The notes below the pieces were generated by a model. That model was not told where the DNA came from, did not search any database, and was given only the letters and a program-made list of their open reading frames with translations. Shown here piece by piece: positions 40,751 to 52,800 of a DNA stretch of 64,000 bases. Within the stretch, counting starts at the first letter, position 1, and every line of letters begins with the position of its first letter. A program made the translations under genes and the position numbers. This stretch comes from Andalucia godoyi (taxonomy: Eukaryota; Discoba; Jakobea; Jakobida; Andaluciidae): assembly GCA_009859145.1 (NCBI GenBank), contig VRVR01000012.1, forward strand, positions 186,001 through 250,000, given 5' to 3'.

Positions 40751-41694
40751 TCAATGCTCGCCTTCGCTCTCTACATCCTCTCTTTTTGCACGCTTTATCG
40801 CGGGAACACGGGATTGGGCGGGGAGCCGCAGGAAATGATCGTACACATTCTGCTCTACGTAATGATACTTTGTGGGTTGCTCCACAACGAATTCTCCATC
40901 TGAGACAACAAATCTTGCCCGTGATTTCATAGCATCGTCAAGTCCAAAAAAATTGCTCTTGTCGCTCAGTAGCTTTAGGGCAAGATCACGCGGACATTTC
41001 TCAAAAAGATCCATAAGGTACGACGACAACTGAGATCGGCGCTCAAAAATGAGCTTCCAAGCATATTTGCAGTGAAAGTATCGAGCATTCAACCCAGGAT
41101 ACTTTTCTGAAAGAATGGATGCAATGAGCTGCCAGTGCTTCCCGTGCTCAATCACAAGCATACAAACATCCACCAAATGTACTATACAAATGACATCATT
41201 ATTTTGAACGTAAAAAAGCATGAGTACCAATATACATATACATATATATATATATATAATAGAAAATAAAATTAAAAAACGGGAAGATTCAGTAAGAAAC
41301 AGACATTTGAAAAATAATGCAAATACAAAAAAGGAGTAGCAGCAACCACCACCACAACAACAACACCAACAACCATAACAACAACAACAACAACAACAAA
41401 AAGAAGAAGAAGAAGAAGAAGAAGAAGGCGATAATACATACGAGGCTCTAATCTGCTCAGTTTAGGGTTTCCGGATTTTTCAGCAGTCATTTTGCTCCAA
41501 AGTTCAAGACACTCAACAAGAGACCTGGAGCGAACTTCACGGGCGATTGGCATGAAGTTTGTAGTTCCATATTTCATAATTGCATTACAAAACGTTCGAA
41601 GCTCATCTGCGGTCCACGGATCCGTCATTCCAACGGAATACTGCATGTAGTTCTCGATGAATGCAGAGTCCTGGTCTTCCGCAAGGCCGCTCAT
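40751..41694 (-). CDS. SANT/Myb-type protein (two exons)
   Basis: Exons 41694-41442 and 41181-40751, intron 260 nt (donor GTATGT, acceptor TATAG, phase 1), give 227 residues. The first SANT-like helix set is DPWTADELRTFCNAIMKYG, then LVECLELWSKM (about residues 25-70). The second, joined by splicing, is LVDVCMLVIEHGKHWQLIA, then FHCKYAWKLIF. The spacing is that of two tandem Myb/SANT repeats with atypical Trp positions. The C-terminus is basic then acidic (KRAKREDVESEGEH). A chromatin or transcription role is likely. It lies 32 bp from the convergent DUF4211 gene. (TA)n, (CAA)n and (GAA)n runs fill the intron. Confidence 0.7.
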
Positions 41695-42235
41695 GTTCGT
41701 TCGAAAAGCAACCCCAACAAAACGGCTAGCGAGAAGAAAAAGAAAAGAAAAAAGACGACGACGACGACGACGACGACGAATAAGAAGAATAAAAAGAAGA
41801 AATTGTCGGAGGGGGAAGTGAAGAAAAGTTAAATAGAAAAGTTAAATAAATAAATAAATAAAAGGAAAAGTTGCTAACGAAGACGACGGAAATGTGTTGC
41901 GAGGCTGAAGACATTGTTTTTGCAGCAACTGAGAAACGGATTGAAAGGAGAAAAATTTTAAAATTTTCACTTTAAAAAATGTCAGAGGATTGCAACTGAC
42001 ACCCTTACGGACTCATGCCAAGCTTCGTGTACAGTCGCTGTCCAATTCCCCCAAAATTTCGAGATCTTTATCGTTTTTCGCTGATGGCGGCTTTCTTGGG
42101 AATTTTCTTTGCTTATTATTCTCGTCTCTTTTTTTCTACTTACTTGTGTAGAGTTGAATGCATCAAGGTTAAAAGTTACTTATTGTTTGTTAGCAATCGA
42201 CGGCGGGAAAAAACAAAAAAAAAAAAGCATTGGGG
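41695..42235. other. Divergent spacer SANT / REX exonuclease genes
   Basis: A GAC/CGA triplet run at about 41756-41778 and AAAT repeats near 41845-41860. No gene seen. Confidence 0.4.
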
Positions 42236-43999
42236 ATGAAACGGCGAAAGACGGGCGATGAGGATAGTTGTAGTGACACGAGCTGTGATGAACCAGCTTC
42301 GAAAGTTGCAAAATCCTGCAATGCGGCCGCGCACGCTCAGCAAGACGTCCAGTCCGCAACCTTGTTGCGTGAACAAGCGCTCAATGAGTCAATATACGGA
42401 AAAGATGCAAAGATCAAGGTGAAGCTTCTAAAGAATTTAAAGTCTTTTCCATTTAAATTCAGGTCGAATCATTTTCATGAATTGATTCAGTGGCTTTTGC
42501 TTCCAGATGCAATGAATCCAAAATGGGTTCTTGTGGTGAATAAGCCGCTGCTGAGTAGAGTTGCATGGCTCATTGTGAATAATCAGTCGGAAACTGCGTA
42601 TGACCCGAAAAAGACCGTAGATTCGCTGAAGGCGAATGCGTGCGCCGTGCTTGGGAGTGTGGACGTGTACGAAACGTTCTGGGTGCAAGAACCTCGGGAT
42701 AAGGTCCAGGAAAAGGCAGATGCAAAGGAAAGGGAAAGGAAAGGAGAGGAAACCGTTGCAGCCCTCGAAAAAGAGAATCAGTGCAGTAGTCAGAAGAAGG
42801 CACAATCCAACTTTGAGATTGCGGTTGGTACCTGCTCTGTTTCGAGTGTGGTGAACAGATTGACTGTGGAGGCGATGACTGGTCCGGTTTTGGTCGAAGA
42901 TATTGAGCCGTATGCTCGGCTGTTTGATGTGAAAGCCGGTCCGTATACGAGTGATATCGAGTGTGTTTCATGCTCGAACTCCAGCTCGTTCTGCATCCAT
43001 CGGACGGCGGTTGCGTCACGGGCGGAAGATTCTTCTGGTGTGCACAATGTGCTTGCGATAGACTGCGAAATGGTCATCACGAGTCGCGGAAGGGAATTGG
43101 CTCGATTGTCCGTTGTTGGTGCAGACCGGAAGGTGCTGCTGGACGCGTACATCAAGACTGAGTATCCCGTGGTTGATTACTTGACCAAACATTCTGGAAT
43201 CACTCCGGAACTCTTGAAGACAGCCACATTGACTCGCGATGGTGCACTCGAAAAGCTGACTGCGCTCATGCATTCGAAAACCGTCCTCATCGGACATAGT
43301 TTGCAGAATGATTTGGCAGCCCTCGGTATTGCTGGATGTTCGCACGTGAGAGTGTCCGATACTGCTGTTTTGTATCCCCATAGGGAGTCTGACAAATACT
43401 GTCACTCGTTGAAATTCCTGGCTCGACAATACCTTACTCGGGACATTCAAGTCGGGCACGAAGGGCATGATTCCGTGGAGGATGCTCTTGCTGCCATGGA
43501 CCTGGTGAAGATCAAGGTTCGCCACGGTCCTCTTTTTGGCTTGCCTGACAAGAATCACCGACCCCGCGTGAATTTGTTTTCATTGATGTCGAGGCACTCC
43601 ATCCAATCGTCACTTTTCACGTCCTCGACCAATGACACGGTGCTGTCCCGTATTGCCCCTGCCCATGCGAATGTATCGCTGCATTCTTGTGACTCCGGAG
43701 AGGATTTGCACCGTCGATTTACCACAGGAGCTGCCTCCACGAATGCCAACAGCAAATTTGTTGTTGGATTGTACAGTCCGTCGGATTTCGAATCGATGGA
43801 ACATTTTTCGCAGACTGTTGAGCGGCTTCGCAGATCGCTGCCATTGAATTCTGTCCTGCTGGTTTCCGTTTTTAATTCTCCGTATGCGAAAGACAGAACT
43901 CAGATCCAAAACCAGAACCAAAGCCAAAATCTGAAGGTGAACCCGGAGGGTTTATTCTCGTACATTGTCAAGCGTACTGAAGAGTGCGACGATGATTGA
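42236..43999 (+). CDS. DEDDh RNA exonuclease, REX1/REXO family
   Basis: 587 residues from MKRRKTGDED at 42236. The exonuclease domain has all five acids of the DEDDh set: AIDCEMV (motif I, with its Asp and Glu), IGHSLQNDLAAL (motif II Asp) and HDSVEDALAAMDL (motif III, His and Asp), in the usual 150-residue span. The N-terminal region about residues 50-130 (KIKVKLLKNLKSFPF) resembles the upstream domain of fungal Rex1 and animal REXO1/REXO5. Family members trim 3' ends of 5S rRNA, tRNA and snoRNA in the nucleus. The basic N-terminus fits nuclear import. A Gln-rich linker lies near the C-terminus. It converges on the coiled-coil gene only 63 bp away. Confidence 0.92.
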   Translation: MKRRKTGDEDSCSDTSCDEPASKVAKSCNAAAHAQQDVQSATLLREQALNESIYGKDAKIKVKLLKNLKSFPFKFRSNHFHELIQWLLLPDAMNPKWVLVVNKPLLSRVAWLIVNNQSETAYDPKKTVDSLKANACAVLGSVDVYETFWVQEPRDKVQEKADAKERERKGEETVAALEKENQCSSQKKAQSNFEIAVGTCSVSSVVNRLTVEAMTGPVLVEDIEPYARLFDVKAGPYTSDIECVSCSNSSSFCIHRTAVASRAEDSSGVHNVLAIDCEMVITSRGRELARLSVVGADRKVLLDAYIKTEYPVVDYLTKHSGITPELLKTATLTRDGALEKLTALMHSKTVLIGHSLQNDLAALGIAGCSHVRVSDTAVLYPHRESDKYCHSLKFLARQYLTRDIQVGHEGHDSVEDALAAMDLVKIKVRHGPLFGLPDKNHRPRVNLFSLMSRHSIQSSLFTSSTNDTVLSRIAPAHANVSLHSCDSGEDLHRRFTTGAASTNANSKFVVGLYSPSDFESMEHFSQTVERLRRSLPLNSVLLVSVFNSPYAKDRTQIQNQNQSQNLKVNPEGLFSYIVKRTEECDDD

Positions 44000-44062
44000 C
44001 CACCACCCCTTCGCACCAAGCTCCCTCCCGTGCTCCTTTTGCTGTGAATATTATTGTTTTTC

Positions 44063-47000
44063 TTAGAAGCTATGTAAAGCATCCAGACTGCGAAGCTTCA
44101 TTCGCAGTTTAGAGATGTCCTTGTTGATTTGATCCAGTTCCTCTTCCAATTCTTGTTTTCGTTTCCGTGCGGCAATCTTTTTTGACGCCATCGGAATCAC
44201 TTTCTCGTACTCTCGCTCTCGAGCCTCCTTTTGCATGTTGAGAGACATCAGCTCATTCTCTATAGACGAGGTTGTTTCCAGAGACAGCTGCAATGATCCA
44301 TCGGTAGCAAAAGGACGATTGTCGAGATTTCCAACCGGAGCAGACTTTTTGGAGAAATCGTGTTGAGCAGCTCGTGGGCCGTTGCCGTCGGCAACCTGGT
44401 CCAGTCGGAGAGGAGGAACCAGGTTGCGTGATGGGGACCGGGAAGGAGCAGGCTGCATAGGGGAGTTTTCAATTTGCGACGTTTGTCGTGAATAGCCCGA
44501 ATCATCCGCAATAACAACTGGGTCATCCATAGACACGGCAGATGCCTGGTATCGGTGGCGCATTGGTGGCGAAGAAGTTCGGATGGCTGCTTTGAGTTCC
44601 TCTTCACGAAGAAGATTCTGTCTCTCTCTGTCTCCCACTGACGAATCCAATCTCAGGACCTGTTGTTGCATGGGCTGCGAGGCACTCCCACTCTGTCGCA
44701 GTTGGGCATGCTGCATTTCTCGGCGAAGCTTTTCTTGGATGGACAGCACAGATTCCTCCAGAATCGCAGAACCGTGAGATGGTCCACTCAAAGATCCCGA
44801 CGATCGCAAGCGGTCACCTTGCGCATCCTGGGACTCTAATCGAAAGACTCTTTCCGAAATGCGCGGCCTAAACTCGGATGGCTCTCCGGCGGAATGCCTT
44901 AAATCGGCAGAGGCTTGCGGAGCATCTTGCCTTGTCGCCTGCTTTTGAGGCTGCTGAAGAACACCTCGTGCGTACGGAGGCGGACTAGCGGTCCTGCGTT
45001 CATGGACATCGGGCCGCTCGCTCATTTGAACAGGATGCGATGACTGTCGAATCGGATCAAACCCACTCTGCAAACCTGGAGCGGGCATTCCTTTCTTGAT
45101 TGCCTGCTGTTTCTTGTAGTACTTGACCATCAGCTCAAAGAGCTCCACCTCGCGCTCCCCGGGAACGAAATCTTCTTCGGAAGGAGAACGCCCCGTCGGA
45201 AAGACTGAAGGCACAGGCTTTTCCGGAGACGGATTGCTCGTGCGATTCCCACCTCGGACGAAGTCCAGATGTTGCGCAGATATCTGTGTTTGGAGCCTCA
45301 AGGCATCCGATTCCGCTTGCTTCTGCTTTTGCAAGGCCTCGCGCAATTGAATTCGCAGGTCATTTACGGCATCTCGCAGAGATCCAACCTCCTGGTCCTG
45401 CCTTGTGATCTCCTGCCTCGCTTGCAAGAAGTCTCTTTTTGCAGCTTCCTCGGACTGCCTGTACTGATCCACCAACGACTGTTTGGAGGCAATTTGCTGA
45501 CGCAGGTCTAAAATGCTCTCTTGGACCAAGGAGTTTTCCTTCTCAAGCTGGACCATTGATTTTCGAGCCTGCAGAAGATCTTTCTTCAACGTCTCGTTCT
45601 CTTGGATCAGTTGTCGCATGGTCGTCTGGTCTGCCTTGGATCGAGATGCAAGGTCCTTATTATCGTACTCCAGCTGATTCCGTTTCGAAAGTGAATCGTT
45701 CAGATCCTCAATTGCCCGCTGCGTCGCCTCCTTTGCTCTTCCCAGTTCACCTCGGATAGTGTCGAGCTGCAGAGATAAACTGCTCACTTCCTCGTCCTTC
45801 TTTCGAATCTTCAGTTCATACTCTTTGAACGACGTCATTGCGGAATTAAGAGAGTCCTGCAGTGACTCGATGTGCGTACTGCGGGCAGCAAACTCGGATT
45901 CCAAGGCTGTGCACTTGCTTGCAAGCAACTTCTTTTGCTGGATTTCCATTACCAGCGTTGACTCGAGAGCAGCCACGCTGTCATACGATTCAAACGTGAC
46001 TGTCGAAGCATCCACCATACTTTTCTTAGAGGGGACTTGCTGCGAAGAGACAAGAAGGGAAGAGGAGTCTCGCCTGCTGACAGGCGCTTCCTTCACTGAC
46101 AACGCTGGTCGTCCGGAATGATGTTCCATCGAATCGTGCATTCTAATACCGTACTGAAAGCCTTGATCGTCTTCCTCGTCGTCATCGAGAGAAATTGCAT
46201 CGAGATCTGTATCGTCTTCCTCGTCGACGGATTGGCGACGATGATGTCTCTGAGCATCCACCCTTTTCCTGGGCTTGGATTCCCGCGAATCTACTGCCTC
46301 TTTGACTATCCTTTCCCGGACTTTGGAAAGCTTATTCTCCTGCAGTTTTCTGTTCCAAGAATGCTGCCGATCCAATTCAGAGTCAATCGAATCGTACGTG
46401 AGGTCTCCTGGTGAATCTTGCGATCCGTGCAATACTGCATTCAGAATCCTCTGATGCTCATTTTCGAACACCGGCAATCCCCCATGATGTCGGCGGGGAG
46501 ACTGCTCATCTACTGCAGACGGTGAATACTCCAAAATCGTCTGTTGAACAATTGACTGTGAGGTCTGAAATGGTTCCTGCCGAACGTAAGTTGAGGGACT
46601 CCCAGGAATCGCTCGGTTCCCAGAAGGATTACGTGGAGATTGCAACTTCCCTGCATGATCTGGCAGCGCAGACACGTCAAATTCCACTGGATAATTCTCA
46701 ATCGCAGACGCCTGCAACGGCTTCGGTCTCTGCACGGTCGGCAGGAACTGATTTGATGAATATCGCTTCAATTCGTTCTTGTGTGCCTTGATATCCGGTC
46801 GACCCTCTTCTGAGTAGCTTAGTTCCTGAACTGAATCATCGTTGTGGCCATCCGGATCTATCAAATCATCATGGCCATCGCGGTGAATCTCCTCCGCATC
46901 TAACCTTTTTTTTTGCGTCCGAAGAGAAAGTCAAATAACGAAAGCCAGATGCCTATGAGTAACAGAGAAACAAGACAGAAACATGGAGGTGGAACAAACT

Positions 47001-47131
47001 GGGGTGGGACAGATGAAGGAGGGAACAGAACATGTTGTATGTTTTAATTTAAAAAAGATGGGAATCACGAACAAAACATACTGTCGTTGGAATGCGATTC
47101 CATCGTACTCAAACTGGTCTGCACTGTTCAT
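44063..47131 (-). CDS. Large coiled-coil protein (at least two exons)
   Basis: The main exon 46904-44063 is an open frame with no ATG for its first 200 or more codons. An upstream exon 47208-47082 (donor GTATGT) joins it in frame through a 177-nt intron ending in AAAAAG, rebuilding FQRQ-LDAEEIHRD. The acceptor is weak. The first ATG in the upstream exon is at 47131 (MNSADQFEYDG). The exon is open further 5' to a strong acceptor (TTTTTCTTTTGCAG, ends 47209), so one more exon may exist. About 965 residues from 47131. The N-terminal third is acidic and disordered. Residues about 310-560 form a long coiled coil, a short SLDALHSF-type coil ends the protein, and a Pro/Gln/Ser-rich region lies between. 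Possibly cytoskeletal or centrosomal; not identified. Confidence 0.7.
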
Positions 47132-47412
47132 CTCTGAATGCTTCACGTCTATAGGCAATCCTGCTCTTCTCTGGAGAATGATGCGCACAAGAAAACGAAA
47201 GCGTAAGGCTGCAAAAGAAAAACGTCCAACAATAGGTGATCGTTAAACAACGCTAGTATCAATTGAGTGTGCACCGTGGTCGCGGAAGAACGGCACACAA
47301 TCACGACCCCTTTTGCTTTCATCGTTTCGTTTTGACTCGCTTGGTTGTGTTTGTGTGTTTGTAGGTGGGTGGGTGCTTCGTCCTTTTTGTTGCTTTATTC
47401 GCTCTGGGTTCC
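47132..47412. other. Divergent 5' region, coiled-coil / RecB-like genes
   Basis: Contains the possible further 5' part of the coiled-coil gene (open frame 47132-47208, basic, LRFRFLVRIILQRR). A candidate ATG on the reverse strand at 47322 could begin a first exon, but no donor fits the local consensus. Confidence 0.35.
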
Positions 47413-49242
47413 ATGCATCGTCTGTGTCGTCGCTTTGCAAGTGAAGCGCACCTTCCTTCTTATGTGAAGCGCGAACCAAATGGCAGGCCTGTGTTTCTTC
47501 CGTTTGGATTTGGCAAGCGACGGTCGATCATCTCGGCGCTTGAGACCGCACAAGGAGCGTGGAGAATCCTGCAGGACACCAGCACGCATTATTTTATGGA
47601 GCGCGAAGATGGTTTCAGAATATGGTTTCCGAAACATGCCGTGACAGTTCCTGATCGGGAAGGATACATCCAGATTGAACAGTGGTGGAAGGATTCCAAT
47701 GAACTCCCGCATTATTCAGAGTATCTGCACGGGCTGCGTCGGATTCAACCCCTTCCCAAACTCAAAATGGACGGAAGCTTGCTTTCTGAAATCCCGGATA
47801 TTGACGCATTGACTGTTGAAGACCCGAACAAGGGCTGTGATCTGACAAGAGAGGATGGACCTTCTAGGAATTGGACGGTGTGCAAACTCACTGTCGACCA
47901 AGTACTTGACTTTCAGTCTTGTCCGCGAAAGTTTTATCTGGAACATGTTTTAAGGCTTCCGTCGAGGATTTCTTCTGAAGAATGCAGGCAGTATGCAGTC
48001 GAAGAGTTGTTCAAGGCCGTCATGCAGTGCGACTTGACCAAGCGGCCAGCCAGTGATTATCTGCAGGTGCTTGCTCCCGTCGTTTGGAAAAAGACGCGAG
48101 TTCTGTTCCACAGTTTCCTTCGGCGTGACGGTTTCTTTGATATTCACGAGTTGAGGAGGGTTAAGCATCAGGCACTGTGGGCGGTGCAGCAGACCCTGGC
48201 ATTCGCCACCGGTCGCACTGTTTTTCCATCGGTGCCTTTGCCGTCCGAGATTCCGAACAAGGAAATGCTCCCGCTGCTGTTTCCGTCTGTTTCTGTGGCA
48301 ATAGATAAGGAGACCGTGGTGTCGGATGTCGTGCATGCTTTGAATCTTCCTCGGCGAAATCAAAAGTCTGTTGTTCAGATGTACATAGCAGGACATCACA
48401 ATGATGCATTTGCGCCTTCCGAAGTGCGAAGCACTGCAAGACTAAAGATGCAGACATTCCTGCTGGAACGAGGTCATGGAATTATTCCCGATGAGGTTAC
48501 GTCGACTCTTTGCGGTCCACGGCGGACGCAGTACGTTGATGTCGAAAGGAATGAAGAAGAATCAATCCGCGAAGAATTTGTCAATTCGGTGGGAAAGCTG
48601 AAAGCCCTGCTGCGCAAGCTTCCCGAAGATTTTTCCGTCCAGAAAGAGACTGAATTGAAGGTAGGTCCGGTTGATGGCCCAGAGTGCGATATTCCTCTAG
48701 CGACAAGCGAAAACGAATCTCTCTTCCCAGCGCGAGTCAGTACCCAAAATTGCTTTACTTGTAAGCTCCGTGCGTTTTGCCACCCGCATGTGTCGCATTT
48801 TCGAACGAGGAAACTACTTGAAGATAATCACAAGTGGCTCTATGGGACGGCTGTGTCCTCCAAGGTCTCTGCCTCTCGTTCCGATACTCCAATAGCGAGC
48901 GTGGACGTGGAGCCTCATCTAAGAATGTTCCGGAATTTCCTGCTTGAGCACAAGGGCCTTCGTGGAAAGCGGTTGGCGGAAGTCCGCGTCGGCGACGAAA
49001 TAGGGATTGTGGATGCAAATCTGAAGTCCCACGAAGTATTTGATTACGTCTTCGCCGACCTTGCAGATCCTTATTCGCTATTGATCAATGGAGCGGTACC
49101 GTCCATTTCGAAGCTCGAAGCGCAAGCAGAAGAAGTGAGTGCGTACTGGAAAGATCATGTTTCTCGTGTTGCTCCGAAGTCTCTTGAAGATGAGAATGAA
49201 GTGTATGATATTCAAGGACTTCGGTACGTCGAGTTGGAATGA
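47413..49242 (+). CDS. RecB/Cas4-like PD-(D/E)XK nuclease-fold Fe-S protein, probably mitochondrial
   Basis: 609 residues from MHRLCRRFASEAHL at 47413. Its Arg-rich, acid-poor start suits mitochondrial import. Signature SCPRKFYLEHVL (about residues 175-186) is the first Cys and helix of RecB/AddB/EXO5-type nuclease domains. The other three cysteines sit near residue 450 as C-x2-C-x5-C (CFTCKLRAFC), the usual Fe-S cluster layout. Between them the catalytic D...(D/E)xK core is hard to find: VAIDKETVVSDVVHAL has two Asp but no clear Lys partner, so activity is doubtful. An N-terminal region of about 150 residues and a C-terminal region are unassigned. Likely relatives are EXO5 or AddB-like proteins; an exact family is not claimed. 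Confidence 0.65.
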   Translation: MHRLCRRFASEAHLPSYVKREPNGRPVFLPFGFGKRRSIISALETAQGAWRILQDTSTHYFMEREDGFRIWFPKHAVTVPDREGYIQIEQWWKDSNELPHYSEYLHGLRRIQPLPKLKMDGSLLSEIPDIDALTVEDPNKGCDLTREDGPSRNWTVCKLTVDQVLDFQSCPRKFYLEHVLRLPSRISSEECRQYAVEELFKAVMQCDLTKRPASDYLQVLAPVVWKKTRVLFHSFLRRDGFFDIHELRRVKHQALWAVQQTLAFATGRTVFPSVPLPSEIPNKEMLPLLFPSVSVAIDKETVVSDVVHALNLPRRNQKSVVQMYIAGHHNDAFAPSEVRSTARLKMQTFLLERGHGIIPDEVTSTLCGPRRTQYVDVERNEEESIREEFVNSVGKLKALLRKLPEDFSVQKETELKVGPVDGPECDIPLATSENESLFPARVSTQNCFTCKLRAFCHPHVSHFRTRKLLEDNHKWLYGTAVSSKVSASRSDTPIASVDVEPHLRMFRNFLLEHKGLRGKRLAEVRVGDEIGIVDANLKSHEVFDYVFADLADPYSLLINGAVPSISKLEAQAEEVSAYWKDHVSRVAPKSLEDENEVYDIQGLRYVELE

Positions 49243-49894
49243 CATCGCTTTGCCGAATGCTGTTCAGTACAACCCCTTCCAACCCACACCGCTCCAAACA
49301 TTTGGCTCGCATGCTGCGCCTCAGACAGATTATTTGGCGTAAAAAGGGACTTTTACAATCAGCAACAGCGCCCGTCATCGATTACAAAGGAATCGGTTGT
49401 GAATATTCGACAGTGTCTCATTGGGCCTCGACCTGCACACCTTCAGCCATACTATCCGATGATATATACCACAGCCATCCACCAGTCGTTTTGGGTTGGA
49501 GGGTTGTATCGCTGAATCCTCATCGTAATCCGCGACAAAATGCTGTGGGACACGTCCTTTCTGTCTTGATTTTTATTTTACTTTATGTTGAGTATGCGAT
49601 GCAGCATCAAGCGATGCCACGTCTGCGGAATCCCTTCCCAACAGGGTGATGATCTCGCAAAGCTCGTCACGGCATCCTCGTGTCCTCGCTTGTCTTTCCG
49701 CTCGCCAAAACCTTTGTTCTTCTCTCGTGTTTTTTCCCCTCCCCCGTTGTATTTTGCCGCCTCTCAAAGAAGGGATAAAGAAAAGGCTCTTGGGTCTACT
49801 AGACAGGGCCGCACTGTACAATACTACGTTAATACAAATACAATACAAAACCCAACAAAAAAAAAAGGATAAAGGATATTAAAAAAAGAGGGAG
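49243..49894. other. Spacer upstream of GNPTAB-like gene
   Basis: 652 bp between genes in tandem. Short frames show no domain. The last 40 bp are A-rich and lead to the ATG at 49895. Confidence 0.4.
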
Positions 49895-52800
49895 ATGCTT
49901 CTAGACGATCGATTCAGTCGCTTTTCAAGTTTTGGAAGGTTAAAGCCTTGGGTTCGTTATGTTGCTTTCATGTGTGTTGTTGTTATGTTATTCCAGATGT
50001 CGGGAAAGTCATCAAATATGTCAGAGAGCATTCGGAGTGCAAGCTCCTTTTCGATGTGTCGGAAGAATTGCGACCGCGTTTTCAGCGATAATATTGCTGG
50101 AAAGTCATTTGAATCCGAGCTGTGCTCTCCGGAAATTGATATAGTATACACATGGGTCAATGGGAAAGATCCCCGGCAGACTGCGCTGCTCAGGTATTGG
50201 AAGGAGAAGGAGGGCTTGGAAAGTCCTGTGCAAAGTTCTGTTTCGTTGGCGGAGAGCGCGCAGTTGTCTTCAAGAAATGCAGATGCGGCCAAGTCTGCTG
50301 CGAGAGACCTGGTTCCGCTTCTTCAGAATTCAACAGTTGTTGCAGTCAACGATTCTGTGGTGTGCCAGCTCATCACAGGTTCAAATAACTCAACTTCTGA
50401 GGATGAACATGCTGGTACTGGATCCAGTTATTCTCATCAGGAGAACGATGATGTTACGTCAACGTCTCGGTTCCGAGATAATGATGAGTTGCTGTATTCA
50501 TTGCGTTCCGTAGAGAAATATGCGCCGTGGGTCAGGAGGATCTATATTGTGACGAATGGACAGGTTCCTGCGTGGCTGAATACGGATCATCCCAAGATCA
50601 GGATTGTCTCGCACGAAGAGATTTTCGTGAACAAGTCTCACTTGCCCACATTCAGTTCACCGTCCATTGAAGCCCACTTGCATCGTATTCCTGGGCTTTC
50701 CAAAAAGTTTCTGTATCTGAATGATGATATTATGTTTGGCTCTGAAGTATGGCCAGAGGATTTCTACACTGCAACGCGCGGGCAAAAGGTATTCTTGTCC
50801 TGGTCTGTGCCGAATTGCGCAGACAGCTGCCCGGATTCGTGGCTTGGCGACGGCTACTGCGACCGTGCTTGCAATGTCTCTGCATGCGATTTTGATGCCG
50901 GAGACTGTTTGAAGCCAGGCGCAGTGGCTTCCAGCGGATTATCCAATGGTACGGGATCCTCGTCGACGTTTTGGAATAGTTGGTCGTCGTCAACTGTGTC
51001 CGATCGACAAAAGCGGCAGTGCGCTCCTGGGTGTCCAGATACCTGGTTGAACGATAAGTTCTGCGACAGTGCGTGCAAATCCATGGCGTGCGGATATGAT
51101 GCGTCGGATTGCGGTCTCGACATCATGGAATCGCACATGGACTTTGGTTCGATCACGTCCACCGACGTCGCTCAACTTGCGGTCAATGAATCCTTGTCTT
51201 TTGTAGTTTCACCAGGTCATCTCAGCTTTTTTGTTCGCCTCAACGAGACGTTTTCTTCGGAGAATACTCTGAAATCTGCTTCTCATGATAACTCTGCTCT
51301 GATCCGAACAGCCTCGCTGTCTCTGAAGCACAAGGTGCTGACGCTGACATTTCACCGAAACGTTTCGGGATCCGCAAAGGTTGTTGTTGCTGTGGACAGT
51401 GGCACAGCTGTTGAATTTTATATAACTGCGGACACCTCTGTTCCCCCTCCTCCGGAGCCTACGTTGGGACCATCGACGCCAACGGTCTCAAGCTCGTCTG
51501 CTGCGAATCGGTATGCGCCTCCTGCTCCAACCGTTGGCGGAGCAACCGCATGGAGTACGCCGATTGTGAAGACGGCCCATCAGTCTCGAGAAGAACAGGC
51601 GTTGGATGATCGAAAGTTGACAGACGAGGAAGTACGGTTGAAGCACATGATGATCGCGTTTTTCCAGTCTCGCCAGCATTCTGCTGTAGCTGTCGACGAC
51701 GCGTTCGTAGAGACAAATGTCACGTCGATCTTGCAAGATTTCCAATCTTTTGTTTCGTCGGCTGCATCTTCCAGAACACGGGCATCCGCAGGTTTGCGTC
51801 CGAATGTTACGGAGAGCTCCAGCCTATCTCGTGAAGAGGCAACTGGAGTCTTTGACAACGTTACGATTCCTGTTGTCGATGGCGATAATTCTACCCTAAC
51901 GAACACCGACATAGAAGAACGTTCAAGTTTGTCCAGGAAGTTGCTGGATCTCGAACTGATGAACGAAGACCCGGGCTCGTTTTCCACCGTTCCGCAAGAC
52001 ATTGTCCTTTCGTCTCTCGCTTCGGAGCTTTTGTTCGATCCAGAATTCATGTCAACGGCGCGTACCCTGTTGCTGGATTCGTTTGGCTCCTCGTTGCGTC
52101 ATGTCCAGCGCTTGTACAATAAGGCGTATGGAACGACGACCCGCAAAGTTCCAGCCCATATGCCGCATTTGATTGACAAGGAGATCATGGAGAGTCTGCA
52201 GAAAAAATACCCGGTCCAATTTGATGAGACGTCTTCTCATCGCTTCCGAAGCACCCGCGATATGCAGTATTCGTTTTCCTATTTCTACTTCCTTATGGAA
52301 GAAAAGGAAGACATTGACGCGAGGAAGATGTTCAACGAGTATTTTGACACCAATCATGACTCTGTGTTGTCGTGGAATGAGTTGCGAACCTTGGCAGTCT
52401 TTCTTTCCAAAATCGATGACTTTGAGCCGCTTGCTGAAAAATCGAGGATCGAAGCGAATACGTCTGCGACGATTGCTGTAGTTCAAACCCATGATTCCTC
52501 GGAAATTTTGAATTCTTCCAGTGTGGCGGCGACCTCTACCTCCACCGCTGCTGGCCTGGCTGCAATGTCCGCCATCGCTGCGGCTTCCCGCACCGGCAGC
52601 TTCAAGTACCGCAGTGCATCGCGAGAAAAGACTTTGACGGATCATTTTATGGACGAGTTGGTGCAGCTTATTCAAGCGTGTGGAAGAAATGCAAATGTAA
52701 CAAGGCTTTCCGTCAACTCTTCGTCTGTGGAACTTGTTTCGAACGCTCTGAAGAGTGCTTCGTCAATTGTGAAGTTCCCTAAGCGTCAGAGGGATGTGTT

